From Anaerolineales bacterium (GTDB taxonomy: Bacteria; Chloroflexota; Anaerolineae; Anaerolineales; Villigracilaceae), in NCBI GenBank assembly GCA_022865905.1, contig JALHUM010000246.1, positions 1 to 34,257 on the forward strand: a DNA stretch of 34,257 bases, read 5' to 3'. This document shows positions 7,075 through 15,559 of this stretch, one piece after another. Made by a program: the position numbers and the translations under genes. Every line of letters starts with the position of its first letter. Position 1 is the stretch's first letter. Under the pieces are notes generated by a model. It was not told the DNA's origin and did no database searches. It saw nothing but the letters and a program-made list of their open reading frames with translations.

Positions 7075-8346
7075 TTATGGCCCGGCAATGGCAATGGCCA
7101 GTCTCTCAGGGTGGAAGTACTTGCGCGCGGCCTGCAACACTTCATTGGGCGTCACGGCGCGCACCAGGTCGGCAAAACGGCGGTAGTAATCCAGGCCTAG
7201 TTCGAAGCGTTCGATGTTGAGTAATGCACCTGCCACTCCGGCGTTGGATTCCATCGAAAGCGGCAAGCGTCCGACGAAATTCGCCTGGCTATCGGAAAGT
7301 TCCTCAACCGTGACCCTCTTCTCAACGAAACGGGCGATCTCGCCGCGGATCAAGTCGCAGGCCTTGGCGACATTGTCAGGGTTGACGCCCGCGCTGATTT
7401 CCCACGAGCCGGGGCCGACACCCGCATTGAGCGAGGAATAGGCGTAATATGCCAGGCCGGATTTCTCGCGCACTACGTCGCCGATGCGCCCCATCAAACC
7501 GAACTGGCCCAAAACAGAATTGCCCAGCGAGACGGGGAGGTATTCGGGGTCGCGGCGCGCCGGCCCCGAGACTCCGATGACGAGGTCAGATTGGACTTTG
7601 CCAGGGATGTCCACGCGCCGGGTGACGGTTTCTTGCAGGGGCGTCAATGGGGGCAAAGGGGGGGCATCCGGCTGCTGGGGATTGTCCCAGTCGCCCAGGG
7701 CGCGCTGCACCTGTTCCGCCGCTTCCTGCGGTTCGACCGCGCCGACGATGGCGATGACCATGCCGCGCGGCCCGTAGAAACGGTGGTGGAAATCCGCCAA
7801 ATCCTCGCCGCGGATGGCCTGGATCGTCTCCGGGTAGCCATCTTCCGGGCGGCCATAGGGATGATTGGCAAAGACGATCTGGTCGAAGGTGAGGGCAGCC
7901 ATGCTGGCGGTATCCTGGGCGCGGATGGCCAGCCCGGTCAGCAATTGGGCGCGCAGCTTCTCGACCTGCTCGCCAGGGAAGGATGGCTGACGGACGACTT
8001 CGGCCAGAGTGTTGAGCAGGAGGGACAGGTCTTCGGCCAGGGAACGGCCGCTGAATCCAGCCGTGTGCGCACCGGCGCTGAAGGAGAGGCTCGCCCCGCA
8101 GGATTCGAGCGCGTCGTAGATCTGTTGGAGGTCGCGCTGCGCGCTGCCTCGCATCATGGCCGAGGCGGTGAAATCGGCCAGGCCGAGTTTCTCATCCGGG
8201 TCGAAGAGGCTTCCAGCCTGGATGTAGCCGCTGATCACCACTGAGGGGCTGTTGAAGTTCGCCCGGCTGAGCAGGATGAGGCCGTTGGCTAAGGGGGAAC
8301 GCGTTATGTCATCCTTGCCAGGCAGAGAAGATCTCAATTTATTCAT
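7075..8346 (-). CDS. M16 peptidase-like protein, non-catalytic subunit
   Basis: A 423-residue member of the M16 (pitrilysin/processing peptidase) family. At the position of the zinc-binding HxxEH the sequence reads GLADFTASAMM, so the metal ligands are missing. The C-terminal half keeps family features (RRDPEYLPVSLGNSVLGQ, VREKSGLAYYAYSS), including the Arg/Tyr substrate-binding region. Together with the intact paralogue just upstream this matches bacterial M16B pairs, in which a catalytic and an inactive subunit form a heterodimer. The start overlaps the upstream gene by 8 nt. No signal peptide is visible. Confidence 0.9.
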   Translation of the reverse strand: MNKLRSSLPGKDDITRSPLANGLILLSRANFNSPSVVISGYIQAGSLFDPDEKLGLADFTASAMMRGSAQRDLQQIYDALESCGASLSFSAGAHTAGFSGRSLAEDLSLLLNTLAEVVRQPSFPGEQVEKLRAQLLTGLAIRAQDTASMAALTFDQIVFANHPYGRPEDGYPETIQAIRGEDLADFHHRFYGPRGMVIAIVGAVEPQEAAEQVQRALGDWDNPQQPDAPPLPPLTPLQETVTRRVDIPGKVQSDLVIGVSGPARRDPEYLPVSLGNSVLGQFGLMGRIGDVVREKSGLAYYAYSSLNAGVGPGSWEISAGVNPDNVAKACDLIRGEIARFVEKRVTVEELSDSQANFVGRLPLSMESNAGVAGALLNIERFELGLDYYRRFADLVRAVTPNEVLQAARKYFHPERLAIAIAGP

Positions 8347-9631
8347 GCCCCACCTCCGCTCCGGTCGGGACGTAGGTGCCGACCACCCGGTTCTGCGGCC
8401 GGAGGATGCTTTGCGCGGCGCGCTGCACCTCGGCCGGTGTAACAGCCGCTAGCTTATCCAGGTAATCGAGGAACCAATCGTAGGTGGCGAACATCTCGGC
8501 GTGACCCAGCCAGAAGGCCTGGTTGGTGATGTTCTCGCTGCCGTAGGCGAACAGGGCACGCGCTTGCTTGATGGCGCGGGCAACCTCCTCGGCTGTGATG
8601 GCCTCATACTGGATGCGCTTGACTTCGTCATCGAAAGCCGCCAGGACTTCCTCGGCTTTCCGCTGTGGATGAATAGTGAGGGTAGAGGTGTACAGGAACG
8701 GATCAACCGTGGTGATGGCGCTGCCGCCGACGGCCACGGCCAGTTCCTTTTCCACCAGGGCGCGGTACAGGCGCGAGGTCTTGTTGGAGACGCCCCCGCC
8801 GCCGAACATGTTCAGGCTGCTAGGGCCAGCCAGCAGGCTATCCAGGACAGTCAAATGGAAGAAGTCCGGGTCGGCGCCGGCCGGGGCGCGGTAGACAAGC
8901 TGAAGGAAGGTTGTCTCGCCCGGCCCCTCGACCGTGAGGCGGTGTTCGCCGCGCATCGGCGGCTCGGGGCGGGCCAGGCGCGGGGGAGTCGGTCCCGCCG
9001 GGATCGGTTCGAAAAGTTCGTGGATGCGCCTGAGCATCGTCTCGGTTTTGAAGTCACCGGCCAGGGCTACGACCGCGTTGTTGGGCGCGTAGTAGCTGCG
9101 ATAATGATTGTAGAGGTCGTCGCGGCTCATGGTCTTCAGGTCGGCCAGGTCGCCGATAATCTCGTGGTGATACGGGTGGACGCGGAAGGCAGCCGCCTGC
9201 ACCGCCTCGCTGAGCAGGAAGAGCGGCTCGTTCTCGCTGCCCTCGCGCTCGGAGATCACCACGGTGCGTTCGGAGGCAACCTCTTCGGGGTCGAATGTGC
9301 TGTTGACCATCCGGTCAGCTTCCAGGCGTAAGGCCAGTTCGATCTTGGTGCCGGGCATGGTTTCGAAGTAGGTCGTCCAGTCCATGTAAGTAAAGGCGTT
9401 CGAGATGCCGCCCTCGCGGGCGATGATCTTATCCAATATGGAGGCTGGGAATTGGGGCGTTCCCTTGAACTGCATGTGCTCGACCCAATGGGATATACCG
9501 GTGCGGCCAGAAGGCTCGTCCCTAGAACCGACGCGGTACCAGACCCAACTGCTGATGATGGGCGCGGTGTGAATCTCTTTCAGCAGCACTTGCAGACCGT
9601 TGGCGAGCGTGGTGCGATGAATATCGGGCAT
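8339..9631 (-). CDS. M16 family zinc peptidase, catalytic subunit
   Basis: A 430-residue M16B peptidase. The inverted zinc motif HxxEH is present as ISHWVEHMQFKG. The downstream glutamate ligand region is also present (RLEADRMVNSTFDPEEVASE), as is the Arg-Tyr C-terminal binding patch (KTSRLYRALVEKELAVAV). The chamber-forming enzyme cleaves short unfolded polypeptides. It is the first gene of an apparent operon with the inactive M16 partner and acpS. The start has GGAG 8 nt upstream (GGAGTTTCC). No signal peptide is apparent, so it is likely cytoplasmic. Confidence 0.93.
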   Translation of the reverse strand: MPDIHRTTLANGLQVLLKEIHTAPIISSWVWYRVGSRDEPSGRTGISHWVEHMQFKGTPQFPASILDKIIAREGGISNAFTYMDWTTYFETMPGTKIELALRLEADRMVNSTFDPEEVASERTVVISEREGSENEPLFLLSEAVQAAAFRVHPYHHEIIGDLADLKTMSRDDLYNHYRSYYAPNNAVVALAGDFKTETMLRRIHELFEPIPAGPTPPRLARPEPPMRGEHRLTVEGPGETTFLQLVYRAPAGADPDFFHLTVLDSLLAGPSSLNMFGGGGVSNKTSRLYRALVEKELAVAVGGSAITTVDPFLYTSTLTIHPQRKAEEVLAAFDDEVKRIQYEAITAEEVARAIKQARALFAYGSENITNQAFWLGHAEMFATYDWFLDYLDKLAAVTPAEVQRAAQSILRPQNRVVGTYVPTGAEVGHE

Positions 9632-9666
9632 GGAAACTCCAAAGGCGGCTATTGCATCAGAGTTTA

Positions 9667-9758
9667 TGGTAGCCTACCCTGGCTTGCCAGCCACCTGTGC
9701 CTGCCTGTCCAGGCGATAGGCCAGGGCGTCAGATGCAGGCAGGGCAGGCTGGCTACCA
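9667..9758. repeat. Imperfect long inverted repeat
   Basis: TGGTAGCC (9667-9674) faces GGCTACCA (9751-9758), and GCCAGCC faces GGCTGGC inside it. The loop carries CAGG/CCTG and GGCCAGGGC blocks like those at 557-594 and 10655-10680. It fills the gap between the M16 operon start and the membrane protein gene. Confidence 0.6.
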
Positions 9759-9780
9759 TTATGGCAGCCTACTGGCTACC

Positions 9781-10575
9781 TTACTTGAACCACCAGGCGC
9801 AGACGGCGCGCAGCGGTTTGCAGATGGCAATATCCTCCCAGTAAAAAGGTGATCCGGCAAACGCCCAGAAATAGGGTGAGACCACCTCCTGCAGGTTGAC
9901 AAAGGGCGTATGCAGGCTGGTATCAACGAGAGGAATGTCCATTGTAACGGATGTAGAGTACTTTAGTATCTGCTGGTATGGCACGGTCACGTTCAACTGG
10001 ATCGGTAAGATCGTTCCAGCAGGGATGACGATATCCGCCGGGCCGTTGATGGTGATGATGCCGGTAATTATCTTGACCGACGCGTCGTCAATTGGGGTAT
10101 CCCGCGTGATGGTCACGTCCGTTGCCAGGTTGATGGGGATCTGTAAATTGAGGGGCACTTCCAGATTCACCGGAATGTCAGCCTTGATTCGCGCCTGATC
10201 CATCAGGGAGAAGTTATAAGCCAGGCCGCCGAGCAGATCGCGGACGAGCATCCGTTTCAAGGAGAAAATCTCACGGCTCATCAGAAGAACCACCGCAATG
10301 AGGATGGCGTTGACGATCAGCGAGAGGCTGCTGGTCACGTTCCAATAGGCAGGCGCGACCTTCTCGCGTTGGAATCTCAACCAGGAGGGGCGAGGATTTT
10401 TTGGGGCATTGGCGCGCTTCGCGGCGGTCTCGATGGCGCGCAGTCGCAGGCCGGGGTTGATGCCTCTCACGGCCGGGCGGGGACGCGGCGCGGAGGCGGG
10501 TTTTGCCTCCTGCCCGGTTTGGGTCTCGGGCTTGTGTTGGTCAGCGAGCGGTTCGATTAATTCAAGTGGTTTCAC
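9781..10575 (-). CDS. Single-pass membrane protein with exported repeat domain
   Basis: A protein of 264 residues that I do not recognise. The N-terminal ~78 residues are Pro/Arg/Lys-rich and probably cytoplasmic and disordered. One transmembrane helix follows at about 80-100 (SLSLIVNAILIAVVLLMS). The exported part has a periodic beta-strand pattern (INLATDVTITRDTPID, GIITINGPADIVIPAGTIL, LPIQLNVTVPY) and ends in an aromatic tail (PYFWAFAGSPFYW). I chose the GTG at 10575 because AGGAGG stands 6 nt before it; the track start at 10653 is another GTG inside repeat-like sequence without a ribosome site. It runs alone. Confidence 0.7.
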   Translation of the reverse strand: MKPLELIEPLADQHKPETQTGQEAKPASAPRPRPAVRGINPGLRLRAIETAAKRANAPKNPRPSWLRFQREKVAPAYWNVTSSLSLIVNAILIAVVLLMSREIFSLKRMLVRDLLGGLAYNFSLMDQARIKADIPVNLEVPLNLQIPINLATDVTITRDTPIDDASVKIITGIITINGPADIVIPAGTILPIQLNVTVPYQQILKYSTSVTMDIPLVDTSLHTPFVNLQEVVSPYFWAFAGSPFYWEDIAICKPLRAVCAWWFK

Positions 10576-10640
10576 GGCCTTCCTCCTGATCCTGGTATCT
10601 AAGGCAGGACTGCCCTTAATCGTGGAGGGCGGTTTTTCTG

Positions 10641-10719
10641 CCACGAATTTCACCCTGGCCTAGCCCGCCAGGGCAGGCGAATTGTCACGTATATTTCGAG
10701 AAATTCGTACAATTCGTGG
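10641..10719. repeat. Inverted repeat with CCACGAATT ends
   Basis: CCACGAATT (10641-10649) and AATTCGTGG (10711-10719) flank a segment that includes CCCTGGCCTAGCCCGCCAGGG, itself a small palindrome related to the blocks at 561 and 9720. It lies upstream of the membrane protein gene. Confidence 0.5.
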
Positions 10720-10853
10720 TTAAATTTCCACTGCGATGAAGACTCCACGATCTACTCTGGAGCTATCGGTGTTTAATATAGCATAGAGTAGTAAAGTGCG
10801 CGCCGGTCTGGGTCATGTCAACTTCGGGTGACTGTCGCATTAGTGTATTGTAC

Positions 10854-10882
10854 TTGCCTCATGGATTTTATGCAGCTATAAT
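10854..10882 (+). promoter_or_regulatory. Sigma70-type promoter for the reductase gene
   Basis: TTGCCT (10854-10859), a 17-nt spacer and TATAAT (10877-10882), placed about 58 nt before the ATG at 10941. This gives a leader of about 50 nt. Confidence 0.6.
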
Positions 10883-10940
10883 CTACGCCACATTATTTCT
10901 TAGTGGTGAATCTTTATAGAGCCAACTCGAAAGGGATATT

Positions 10941-12274
10941 ATGCAAGAAACGAAATACCTGGCGGCAATCATCGGGGCTGGCCCGGCCGGCCTGTTCGCT
11001 GCTCGTTACCTCAGCAGTAACGGTGTACGGGTGGTCTTGTTCAACCGCGACATCAAACCCGGCGGACTGGCCGAATACGGCATCTATCCCGATAAGATCA
11101 AGATGAAGGAGGGATTGCGCAAGCAATTCCACCAGATTCTCGATTCGCCGCTGATTGATTATTATGGAAACGTCACTGTCTGCTGCGGTGGCAACATCGT
11201 ATTTTCCGATCTGTTCGATTGGGGTTTCAGGTCGTGGTCATTGCAACGGGCGCGCAAGGCACGAAATGGCTCAGGATGCCCGGCGAGAACCTGCCGGGGG
11301 TCTATCACGCCAAAGACATCGTCTATCACTATTACTTACTTCCGCCTTTCAGCCAGCGCCGCTTCGTCATCGGACGGAATGTGATCGTGGTCGGCGCCGG
11401 GAACGTGATGATGGACCTGGCGCATTATCTCGTTCACGAAAAGAAAGTGGACGAGGTGACTGCTGTGGTACGGCGCGGTCCGGCAGATGTGAAGTTCACC
11501 AGGAAAGAGATGGAAAACGTAGTCGGCAATTTAGATCTCAAGGCGCTGGACGCCGAGTTCGAGCGCGTCGCCCCGCACATGCAAGCTGTCGGCCAGGATG
11601 TGGTTGCAGCGAAGAATGCCTTTCTTGAAGCTTTCCCCAAAGCCTCCGAGCGGGTCTCGGACACGCGCCTGCGTTTCGAATTCCTGGCATCCCCCGTCCG
11701 CATCTTAGGCAGTTGGACCACAGGCGTCAGCGCGCTGAAGATCGAGGATAATCACCTGGTCACGGTGGATGGGAGCGTCAAAGCCCAAGGGTCAGGAATC
11801 ACCCGCCAGATCGAAGCGGACACAATCATCTTTGCCATCGGCGATACCGTAGACAAGGATTTCTGTATGCCGATCTATGGCGATGCTTATGTGGTGGTCA
11901 AAGAACCGCGCTTTCCTGTGAATGATATTTCCTACGAGGCATTTGACGTGGACGCAAACTGTCCCATGGAGAAGGTGTTTTTAGCGGGTTGGGCGCGTCA
12001 AGCCAGCACGGGGCTGGTCGGCGTGGCGCGTAAAGATGGGGAGAACGCGGCGCAGGCTGTGCAACAATACCTGCAAACTCAACCCCCCATGATGGATAAC
12101 GAAAACGTCTACCTCAAGTTTGCGGATTGGCTGCAAGATATCCACCCGCTGGCTGTGACCAAGAGATGGCTGGCGCGCCTGGAGGCAGCTGAGCAGGCTG
12201 AAGCCCAAATCCGTCACCTGGAATACTTCAAGTTCGCGACAAACGATGAAATGTTGAGGGCGATGGGGCTTTGA
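10941..12274 (+). CDS. FAD-dependent ferredoxin-NADP reductase-like protein, split by a -1 frameshift
   Basis: The two track ORFs 10941-11384 and 11219-12274 are halves of one flavoprotein of about 444 residues, resembling adrenodoxin reductase/FprA. The first half has the FAD-binding AAIIGAGPAGLFAARYL and PGGLAEYGIYPDK. The second has VVIATGAQGTKWL, the NADP-binding NVIVVGAGNVMMDLA, and the C-terminal FLAGWARQASTGLVGVARKD typical of the family. The reading frame shifts by -1 at GGGTTTC (11222-11228): the zero frame reads Gly-Phe-Arg, while the shifted frame reads Gly-Phe-Gln-Val-Val and joins the halves without loss. It would pass electrons between NADPH and ferredoxin. Either a base is missing (mutation or assembly) or the site is a programmed slip. 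The start has AAAGGGAT 5 nt upstream. Confidence 0.85.
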
Positions 12275-12315
12275 GTGAAGAGGCAGCGCTCGGGCAGCGC
12301 GGTGGAATAGAAAAT

Positions 12316-12348
12316 AACTTCCGAAGTCTCGAAGACTTCGGAAGTTTT
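12316..12348. terminator. Perfect inverted repeat, likely bidirectional terminator
   Basis: AACTTCCGAAGTCT (12316-12329) and AGACTTCGGAAGTT (12333-12346) form a 14-bp stem with a 3-nt loop. TTTT flanks one side and AAAATA the other. It lies between the convergent reductase and NarL-type genes. It is also related to the palindrome inside pyrF (23703-23736). Confidence 0.75.
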
Positions 12349-12352
12349 ATCC

Positions 12353-13012
12353 TCAGGTTGTAATATGTTCCCTCAGGCTGTGTTCGACCGCGTAGGCGGC
12401 TGCTTCGGCGCGGTTATTGACCCCTAGCTTGGAAAGGATGCTGCTGACGTAATTCCGCACCGTTCCTTCACCCAAAAAGAGTGCTTTGGCGATCTCCCGG
12501 TTGGTCTTTCCTTCCGAAACCAGGAGCAGCACGTGCTTTTCCTGCTGGCTGAGATGCGCAAAGGCAGAGGCCTCTTCCTCTTTGACCGCCCGGCGCACTT
12601 CCTGGAAGACGCGCTGCGTGACGGCCGGATCGAGCAGGGCTTCGCCGCGTCCGACCGCCTCGATTGCCTTTACCAGGTCCTCCCCGCCGATTTGCTTCAA
12701 TATGTAGCCGGAAGCCCCGGCGCGGATGGACGAAAACAGCATCTCGTCCTCTGCATACGAGGTCAACATGATAACCTTCGTATCCGGGAAGCGGCGGGTG
12801 ATCTCCTCGCAGACCTCGATCCCGGAAGAACCTGGCAGGCGGATGTCCATCACGACCACGTCTGGCTGCGTGTTGTTGACCATTTCGAGGGCTTCGCGCG
12901 CCGTGGAGGCTTCGGCGACCACGTCGAATTGCGGATGCCGTTCCAGCAGGACTTTCAATCCCAGCCGGACGACTTCATGATCATCTACTAATAGAATGCG
13001 TTGCTTGCTCAT
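12353..13012 (-). CDS. NarL/FixJ-type response regulator
   Basis: A 219-residue two-component response regulator. The receiver domain has the acidic pair in [12 protein letters not shown], the phosphoacceptor Asp at about residue 56 ([13 protein letters not shown]), Thr/Ser ([10 protein letters not shown]) and Lys (YILKQIGG). The LuxR-type helix-turn-helix follows ([34 protein letters not shown]). The start at 13012 follows GGAGG at 10 nt and gives the canonical receiver N-terminus; the longer track ORF is rejected. No sensor kinase is adjacent, so its partner is encoded elsewhere. It begins downstream of the terminator that ends the FmdB transcript, so it has its own promoter. Confidence 0.93.
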   Translation of the reverse strand: MSKQRILLVDDHEVVRLGLKVLLERHPQFDVVAEASTAREALEMVNNTQPDVVVMDIRLPGSSGIEVCEEITRRFPDTKVIMLTSYAEDEMLFSSIRAGASGYILKQIGGEDLVKAIEAVGRGEALLDPAVTQRVFQEVRRAVKEEEASAFAHLSQQEKHVLLLVSEGKTNREIAKALFLGEGTVRNYVSSILSKLGVNNRAEAAAYAVEHSLREHITT

Positions 13013-13070
13013 GCGGGTCTCTACCTCCGTACTGGAAGTATATTCGAGAGTGGGTTGTCTGGCAAGGATA

Positions 13071-13098
13071 AAAAAACGGCCACCCATGGCCGTTTTTC
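13071..13098 (-). terminator. Rho-independent terminator after FmdB gene
   Basis: On the minus strand AAAAACGGCC, a 6-nt loop and GGCCGTTTTT run into further T residues. It lies 28 nt after the FmdB stop and separates that transcript from the NarL-type gene. Confidence 0.8.
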
Positions 13099-13125
13099 AG
13101 ATGCGTTGAGGTCTGGTGCTAAAGA

Positions 13126-13341
13126 TTATGACTGGCTACTCTCACTTAAGAAGCTACCCACAGAACGATGATCGGTACGATACCATCCACTGCCTTTGAA
13201 CACGACTGACGGCGCCTGGTAGACCCGGTGCACGCTCCGGTGTCCAGACGGGCAGCGCACCTCAGCTCTGCTCCCATTATAAAGCAAATCCTTTTCAAAG
13301 GTTTGTCTACAAGTGGTGCAGGAAAACTCGTAGCGCGGCAT
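13126..13341 (-). CDS. FmdB-family zinc-ribbon protein
   Basis: A 71-residue paralogue of the protein at 5143-5433, without its Lys/Glu tail. The first zinc knuckle is CTTC (MPRYEFSCTTCRQTF). The second is altered: CPSGH replaces the usual CxxC, so a His may act as the fourth ligand or metal binding may be weak. The family ending VVFKGSGWYRTDHRS is kept. GAGGAAAG stands before the ATG, the same ribosome site as in the paralogue. It follows hsp20 on the same strand after 56 nt and may be cotranscribed with it. Function unsettled. Confidence 0.85.
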   Translation of the reverse strand: MPRYEFSCTTCRQTFEKDLLYNGSRAEVRCPSGHRSVHRVYQAPSVVFKGSGWYRTDHRSVGSFLSESSQS

Positions 13342-13397
13342 GCCTTTCCTCGCTGCATGGATAATGGGCGACAGTTCATCTATCGCCCATGGTGCGT

Positions 13398-13838
13398 CTA
13401 TTTTGTCTGGACGGTGACCGTTTTCGGTTTAACTTCTTCGGCCTTGGGCAGGGTGATGGTCAGGATGCCATCCTCGAACTCGGCCTTGGCCTTATCGGTC
13501 ACGACATCGGTCGGCAGGCTGAGGGTCCGCTCGAAGGAGCCATAGCGGTGCTCGCGGATGTGGTAGGCCTTCTCCTTGACCTCTTCCTTTTCCTTCAACT
13601 CACCCTTGACGGTGAGCATGTCGCCCGTCACAGAAATCTGCACATCGCTGGCTTTTATGCCGGGCAGCGTGGCTTTGACGATAACATCGTCGTCTGTTTG
13701 GTATATGTCAATGGCCGGCATCTGCCAGGAGCTGCCAAGGTCGAGCGGGCGGGTGAAGGCGTCGTTGAACTGGCGATCCATCGCCTCTCGCAACTTGATC
13801 ATCTCGCGCATGGGTTCCCAACGGATTAGATTGGACAA
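13398..13838 (-). CDS. Hsp20/alpha-crystallin small heat-shock protein
   Basis: A 146-residue small heat-shock protein, the normal size for bacterial Hsp20. It is an ATP-independent holdase that binds unfolding proteins. The alpha-crystallin domain spans about residues 38-135 (MPAIDIYQTDDDVIVKATLP, GSFERTLSLPTDV, AKAEFEDGILTITLPKAEE). The C-terminal anchoring Ile-x-Ile/Val-type motif is replaced by KTVTVQTK. The start is TTG at 13838, supported by AAGGAG 8 nt upstream. No CIRCE (GAGTGCTAA) palindrome is seen in the upstream region, which holds two long inverted repeats. Confidence 0.95.
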   Translation of the reverse strand: MSNLIRWEPMREMIKLREAMDRQFNDAFTRPLDLGSSWQMPAIDIYQTDDDVIVKATLPGIKASDVQISVTGDMLTVKGELKEKEEVKEKAYHIREHRYGSFERTLSLPTDVVTDKAKAEFEDGILTITLPKAEEVKPKTVTVQTK

Positions 13839-13880
13839 GGTCTACTCTCCTTTCATTCCGATGAATGTATCTTCTCAAAG

Positions 13881-13938
13881 TAGGGGAGGATGGGGGATGT
13901 GCGGGCCGCGAAGCCGCCCGCACATCCCCCGCCCCCTA
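13881..13938. repeat. GC-rich palindromic repeat, CGCGAAGC family
   Basis: GGGGGATGTGCGGGC and GCCCGCACATCCCCC flank a loop with CGCGAAG, and TAGGGG/CCCCCTA pair outside them. The central CGCGAAGC and the G/C-rich arms recall the elements at 17971-18068, 25999-26130, 27073-27160 and 28272-28340. Confidence 0.7.
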
Positions 13939-13981
13939 TTTTATTGAGATGATATCTATTAAGATTGTTTCAGGTTTAAAA

Positions 13982-14018
13982 ATACATGGTTTGCGTTAGA
14001 AATACGCAAACCATGTAT
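13982..14018. terminator. 15-bp perfect inverted repeat after the regulator gene
   Basis: ATACATGGTTTGCGT (13982-13996) pairs fully with ACGCAAACCATGTAT (14004-14018). It stands 25 nt after the OmpR-type stop and is the likely end of the signalling operon. The T-tract is poor, so processing or mRNA stability is an alternative role. Confidence 0.55.
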
Positions 14019-14042
14019 AAATAGTATGTCAGAAAACCCGGG

Positions 14043-14768
14043 TTATTCTTTTTGCTCTCGTCGAAAATCTACAAACCGGTATCCTACCCCGCGCTCTGTC
14101 AGGATGTATTTCGGGTTGGCTGGGTCTTTCTCCAACTTTTGGCGCAGGTAGTTGATGTACAGACGGACGTAGTGCGGCTCGTCGCGATACTCGTAGCCCC
14201 ACACTTTCGCCAGCAACTGGTCGTGTGAGATCACCCAACCTGCGTTCTGTACCAGGTGGAAGAGCAGACGGTACTCCGTAGGACGCAACTTGACGATCTT
14301 GCCTTCCAGCCAGATTTCTCGCCGGTCGAAATCTATCTTCAAACGCTCGTCAACCTGGATCAGGCCGTGCATACTGCCGCCCGCGCCTTCGGTGCGCCGC
14401 AGAACAGCCTTGACGCGGCTGACTAGTTCGCGCGGGCTGAATGGCTTGGTGATGTAATCGTCCGCGCCCAATTCCAGGCCGCGTACGCGATCATCTTCTT
14501 CGCCCTTGGCGGTCAGCATGATAACCGGTACGTTATTGATCTCGCGGATCATCTGTAATACTTCAAAGCCATCCAGATCAGGCATCATGATGTCCAACAG
14601 GATGAGGTCGGGAGTGGCATCCCGCAAGCGTTGCAGGGCCTGTTTACCGTTGAAAGCCTCGATGACGATAAATCCATCATGTTCCAGGTTCAGGCGGATG
14701 AAGCGCACCATGCGCTCCTCGTCGTCAACAACCAGGACCTTCCGCCGTTTGAGAGATTCGTCGTTCAT
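14043..14768 (-). CDS. OmpR/PhoB-type response regulator
   Basis: A 241-residue response regulator. The receiver domain has [11 protein letters not shown], phosphoacceptor Asp59 ([13 protein letters not shown]), [14 protein letters not shown] and the Lys of [11 protein letters not shown]. The C-terminal winged helix covers about residues 140-235 ([43 protein letters not shown]). It overlaps the upstream small gene by 4 nt (ATGA), so it belongs to the kinase/phosphatase block. No histidine kinase lies nearby. It may take phosphate from a remote partner, or be cross-phosphorylated by the operon's Ser/Thr kinase, which is inference. Confidence 0.93.
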   Translation of the reverse strand: MNDESLKRRKVLVVDDEERMVRFIRLNLEHDGFIVIEAFNGKQALQRLRDATPDLILLDIMMPDLDGFEVLQMIREINNVPVIMLTAKGEEDDRVRGLELGADDYITKPFSPRELVSRVKAVLRRTEGAGGSMHGLIQVDERLKIDFDRREIWLEGKIVKLRPTEYRLLFHLVQNAGWVISHDQLLAKVWGYEYRDEPHYVRLYINYLRQKLEKDPANPKYILTERGVGYRFVDFRREQKE

Positions 14769-15013
14769 GGATTTTCCCTTACGAAGCCGATGATCTCTTC
14801 TTCTACCTGGCTGGGCAACACTTCGATGAAGGCGATCTGGTTGACCGGCCAGAGGACGGTCACGACATTGTTTTGCAAGTAGTGGACGTCTTTGCCGTCT
14901 CGCCGGCGCGGGCTGTGGATCGTGATCAGTGTGTCGGTGGGAGCGGGCAGCTCGTCTACCTCGCCGACAATTGGGTCTTCGTTCGTGATGTGGATAATGA
15001 TTGTTTGGGCCAT
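14765..15013 (-). CDS. Small protein in the signalling operon
   Basis: An 82-residue protein that I do not recognise. It overlaps the OmpR-type gene by 4 nt and starts 12 nt after the FHA gene, so it is translated as part of the operon. The start at 15013 follows AAGGTG. The sequence is rich in beta-strand-forming residues ([39 protein letters not shown]) and ends acidic ([12 protein letters not shown]). No membrane segment or cysteine is present. It could be a small adaptor for its neighbours; that is a guess from context. Confidence 0.75.
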   Translation of the reverse strand: MAQTIIIHITNEDPIVGEVDELPAPTDTLITIHSPRRRDGKDVHYLQNNVVTVLWPVNQIAFIEVLPSQVEEEIIGFVRENP

Positions 15014-15025
15014 GCGCACCTTACT

Positions 15026-15559
15026 TTATTTGTTCTCTGGGCTGAAAAGGATCTGGATTTTCAGCTTGCCCAGGTGGATCAGATCACCGTGGTTGAGGAG
15101 ATTCTCGACGCTCGGCACGAGACGGTTCCCGTTCACGTATGTGCCGTTGGACGATCCCAGATCCAGGATCAAGACGTGTTTGTTGACCAGTTTCAATAAG
15201 GCGTGGAGGCGTGAAACGCCATTCTCATAAGCCTTGTAAGGCGTCAGGTCAATGTCTGGCATGATCGGCTGACCTTTGGCGACTCTTCCCAGCGAGATCT
15301 CATTCCACTCGGCCAGAGGCAAGATCTGTCCGCTTTCGACCAGATGTAGGGAGATGTGCGCCCCCGCAGACATCATGGGAGAGGTGGATTTCAGATTGGG
15401 TTTTCCTTTGGTATTCGAGCCGGTTTCGGTCATGGGGTCTTTCTGCCGAAGGCCTAACGGCAAGTCGGGGTCTGAGGTGGTTACTAATTGTGCACCACAT
15501 TGGCTGCAAAACAGCGCGCCAGGAATTTCTTTATACTGGCAACTCGGGCAGATGATCAT
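15026..15559 (-). CDS. Zinc-ribbon FHA-domain protein
   Basis: A 177-residue protein that reads phosphothreonine. A double-CxxC zinc ribbon (CPSCQYKEIPGALFCSQCG) forms residues 1-25, and a Ser/Thr/Lys-rich linker follows. The FHA domain covers about 85-170 with its hallmarks: Gly-Arg (EISLGRVAKG), Ser-x-x-His (NGVSRLHALL) and the LGSSNGTYVNG loop. FHA domains bind pThr peptides, so it should recruit targets of the Ser/Thr kinase at 18083-20005, or be phosphorylated in the linker (for example near TETGSNTKG). Its start overlaps the J-vWA gene by 4 nt. Confidence 0.93.
   Translation of the reverse strand: MIICPSCQYKEIPGALFCSQCGAQLVTTSDPDLPLGLRQKDPMTETGSNTKGKPNLKSTSPMMSAGAHISLHLVESGQILPLAEWNEISLGRVAKGQPIMPDIDLTPYKAYENGVSRLHALLKLVNKHVLILDLGSSNGTYVNGNRLVPSVENLLNHGDLIHLGKLKIQILFSPENK

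Noticed and set aside
7591-9331. Plus-strand ORFs (217 and 276 aa) opposite the M16 genes
   Set aside because: Shadows of clearly real M16 peptidases; low-complexity translations rich in Gly, Arg, Asp and Gln.
9667-9758. Insertion sequence or MITE with target duplication
   Set aside because: Arms are short and imperfect, and I could not find flanking direct repeats; listed only as an inverted repeat.
13364-13390. ATGGGCGA/TCGCCCAT hairpin as hsp20 terminator
   Set aside because: An 8-bp stem without a T-tract; too weak to annotate.
13839-13980. CIRCE-type heat-shock operator upstream of hsp20
   Set aside because: No TTAGCACTC/GAGTGCTAA half-sites; only the GC-rich palindromic repeat is present.
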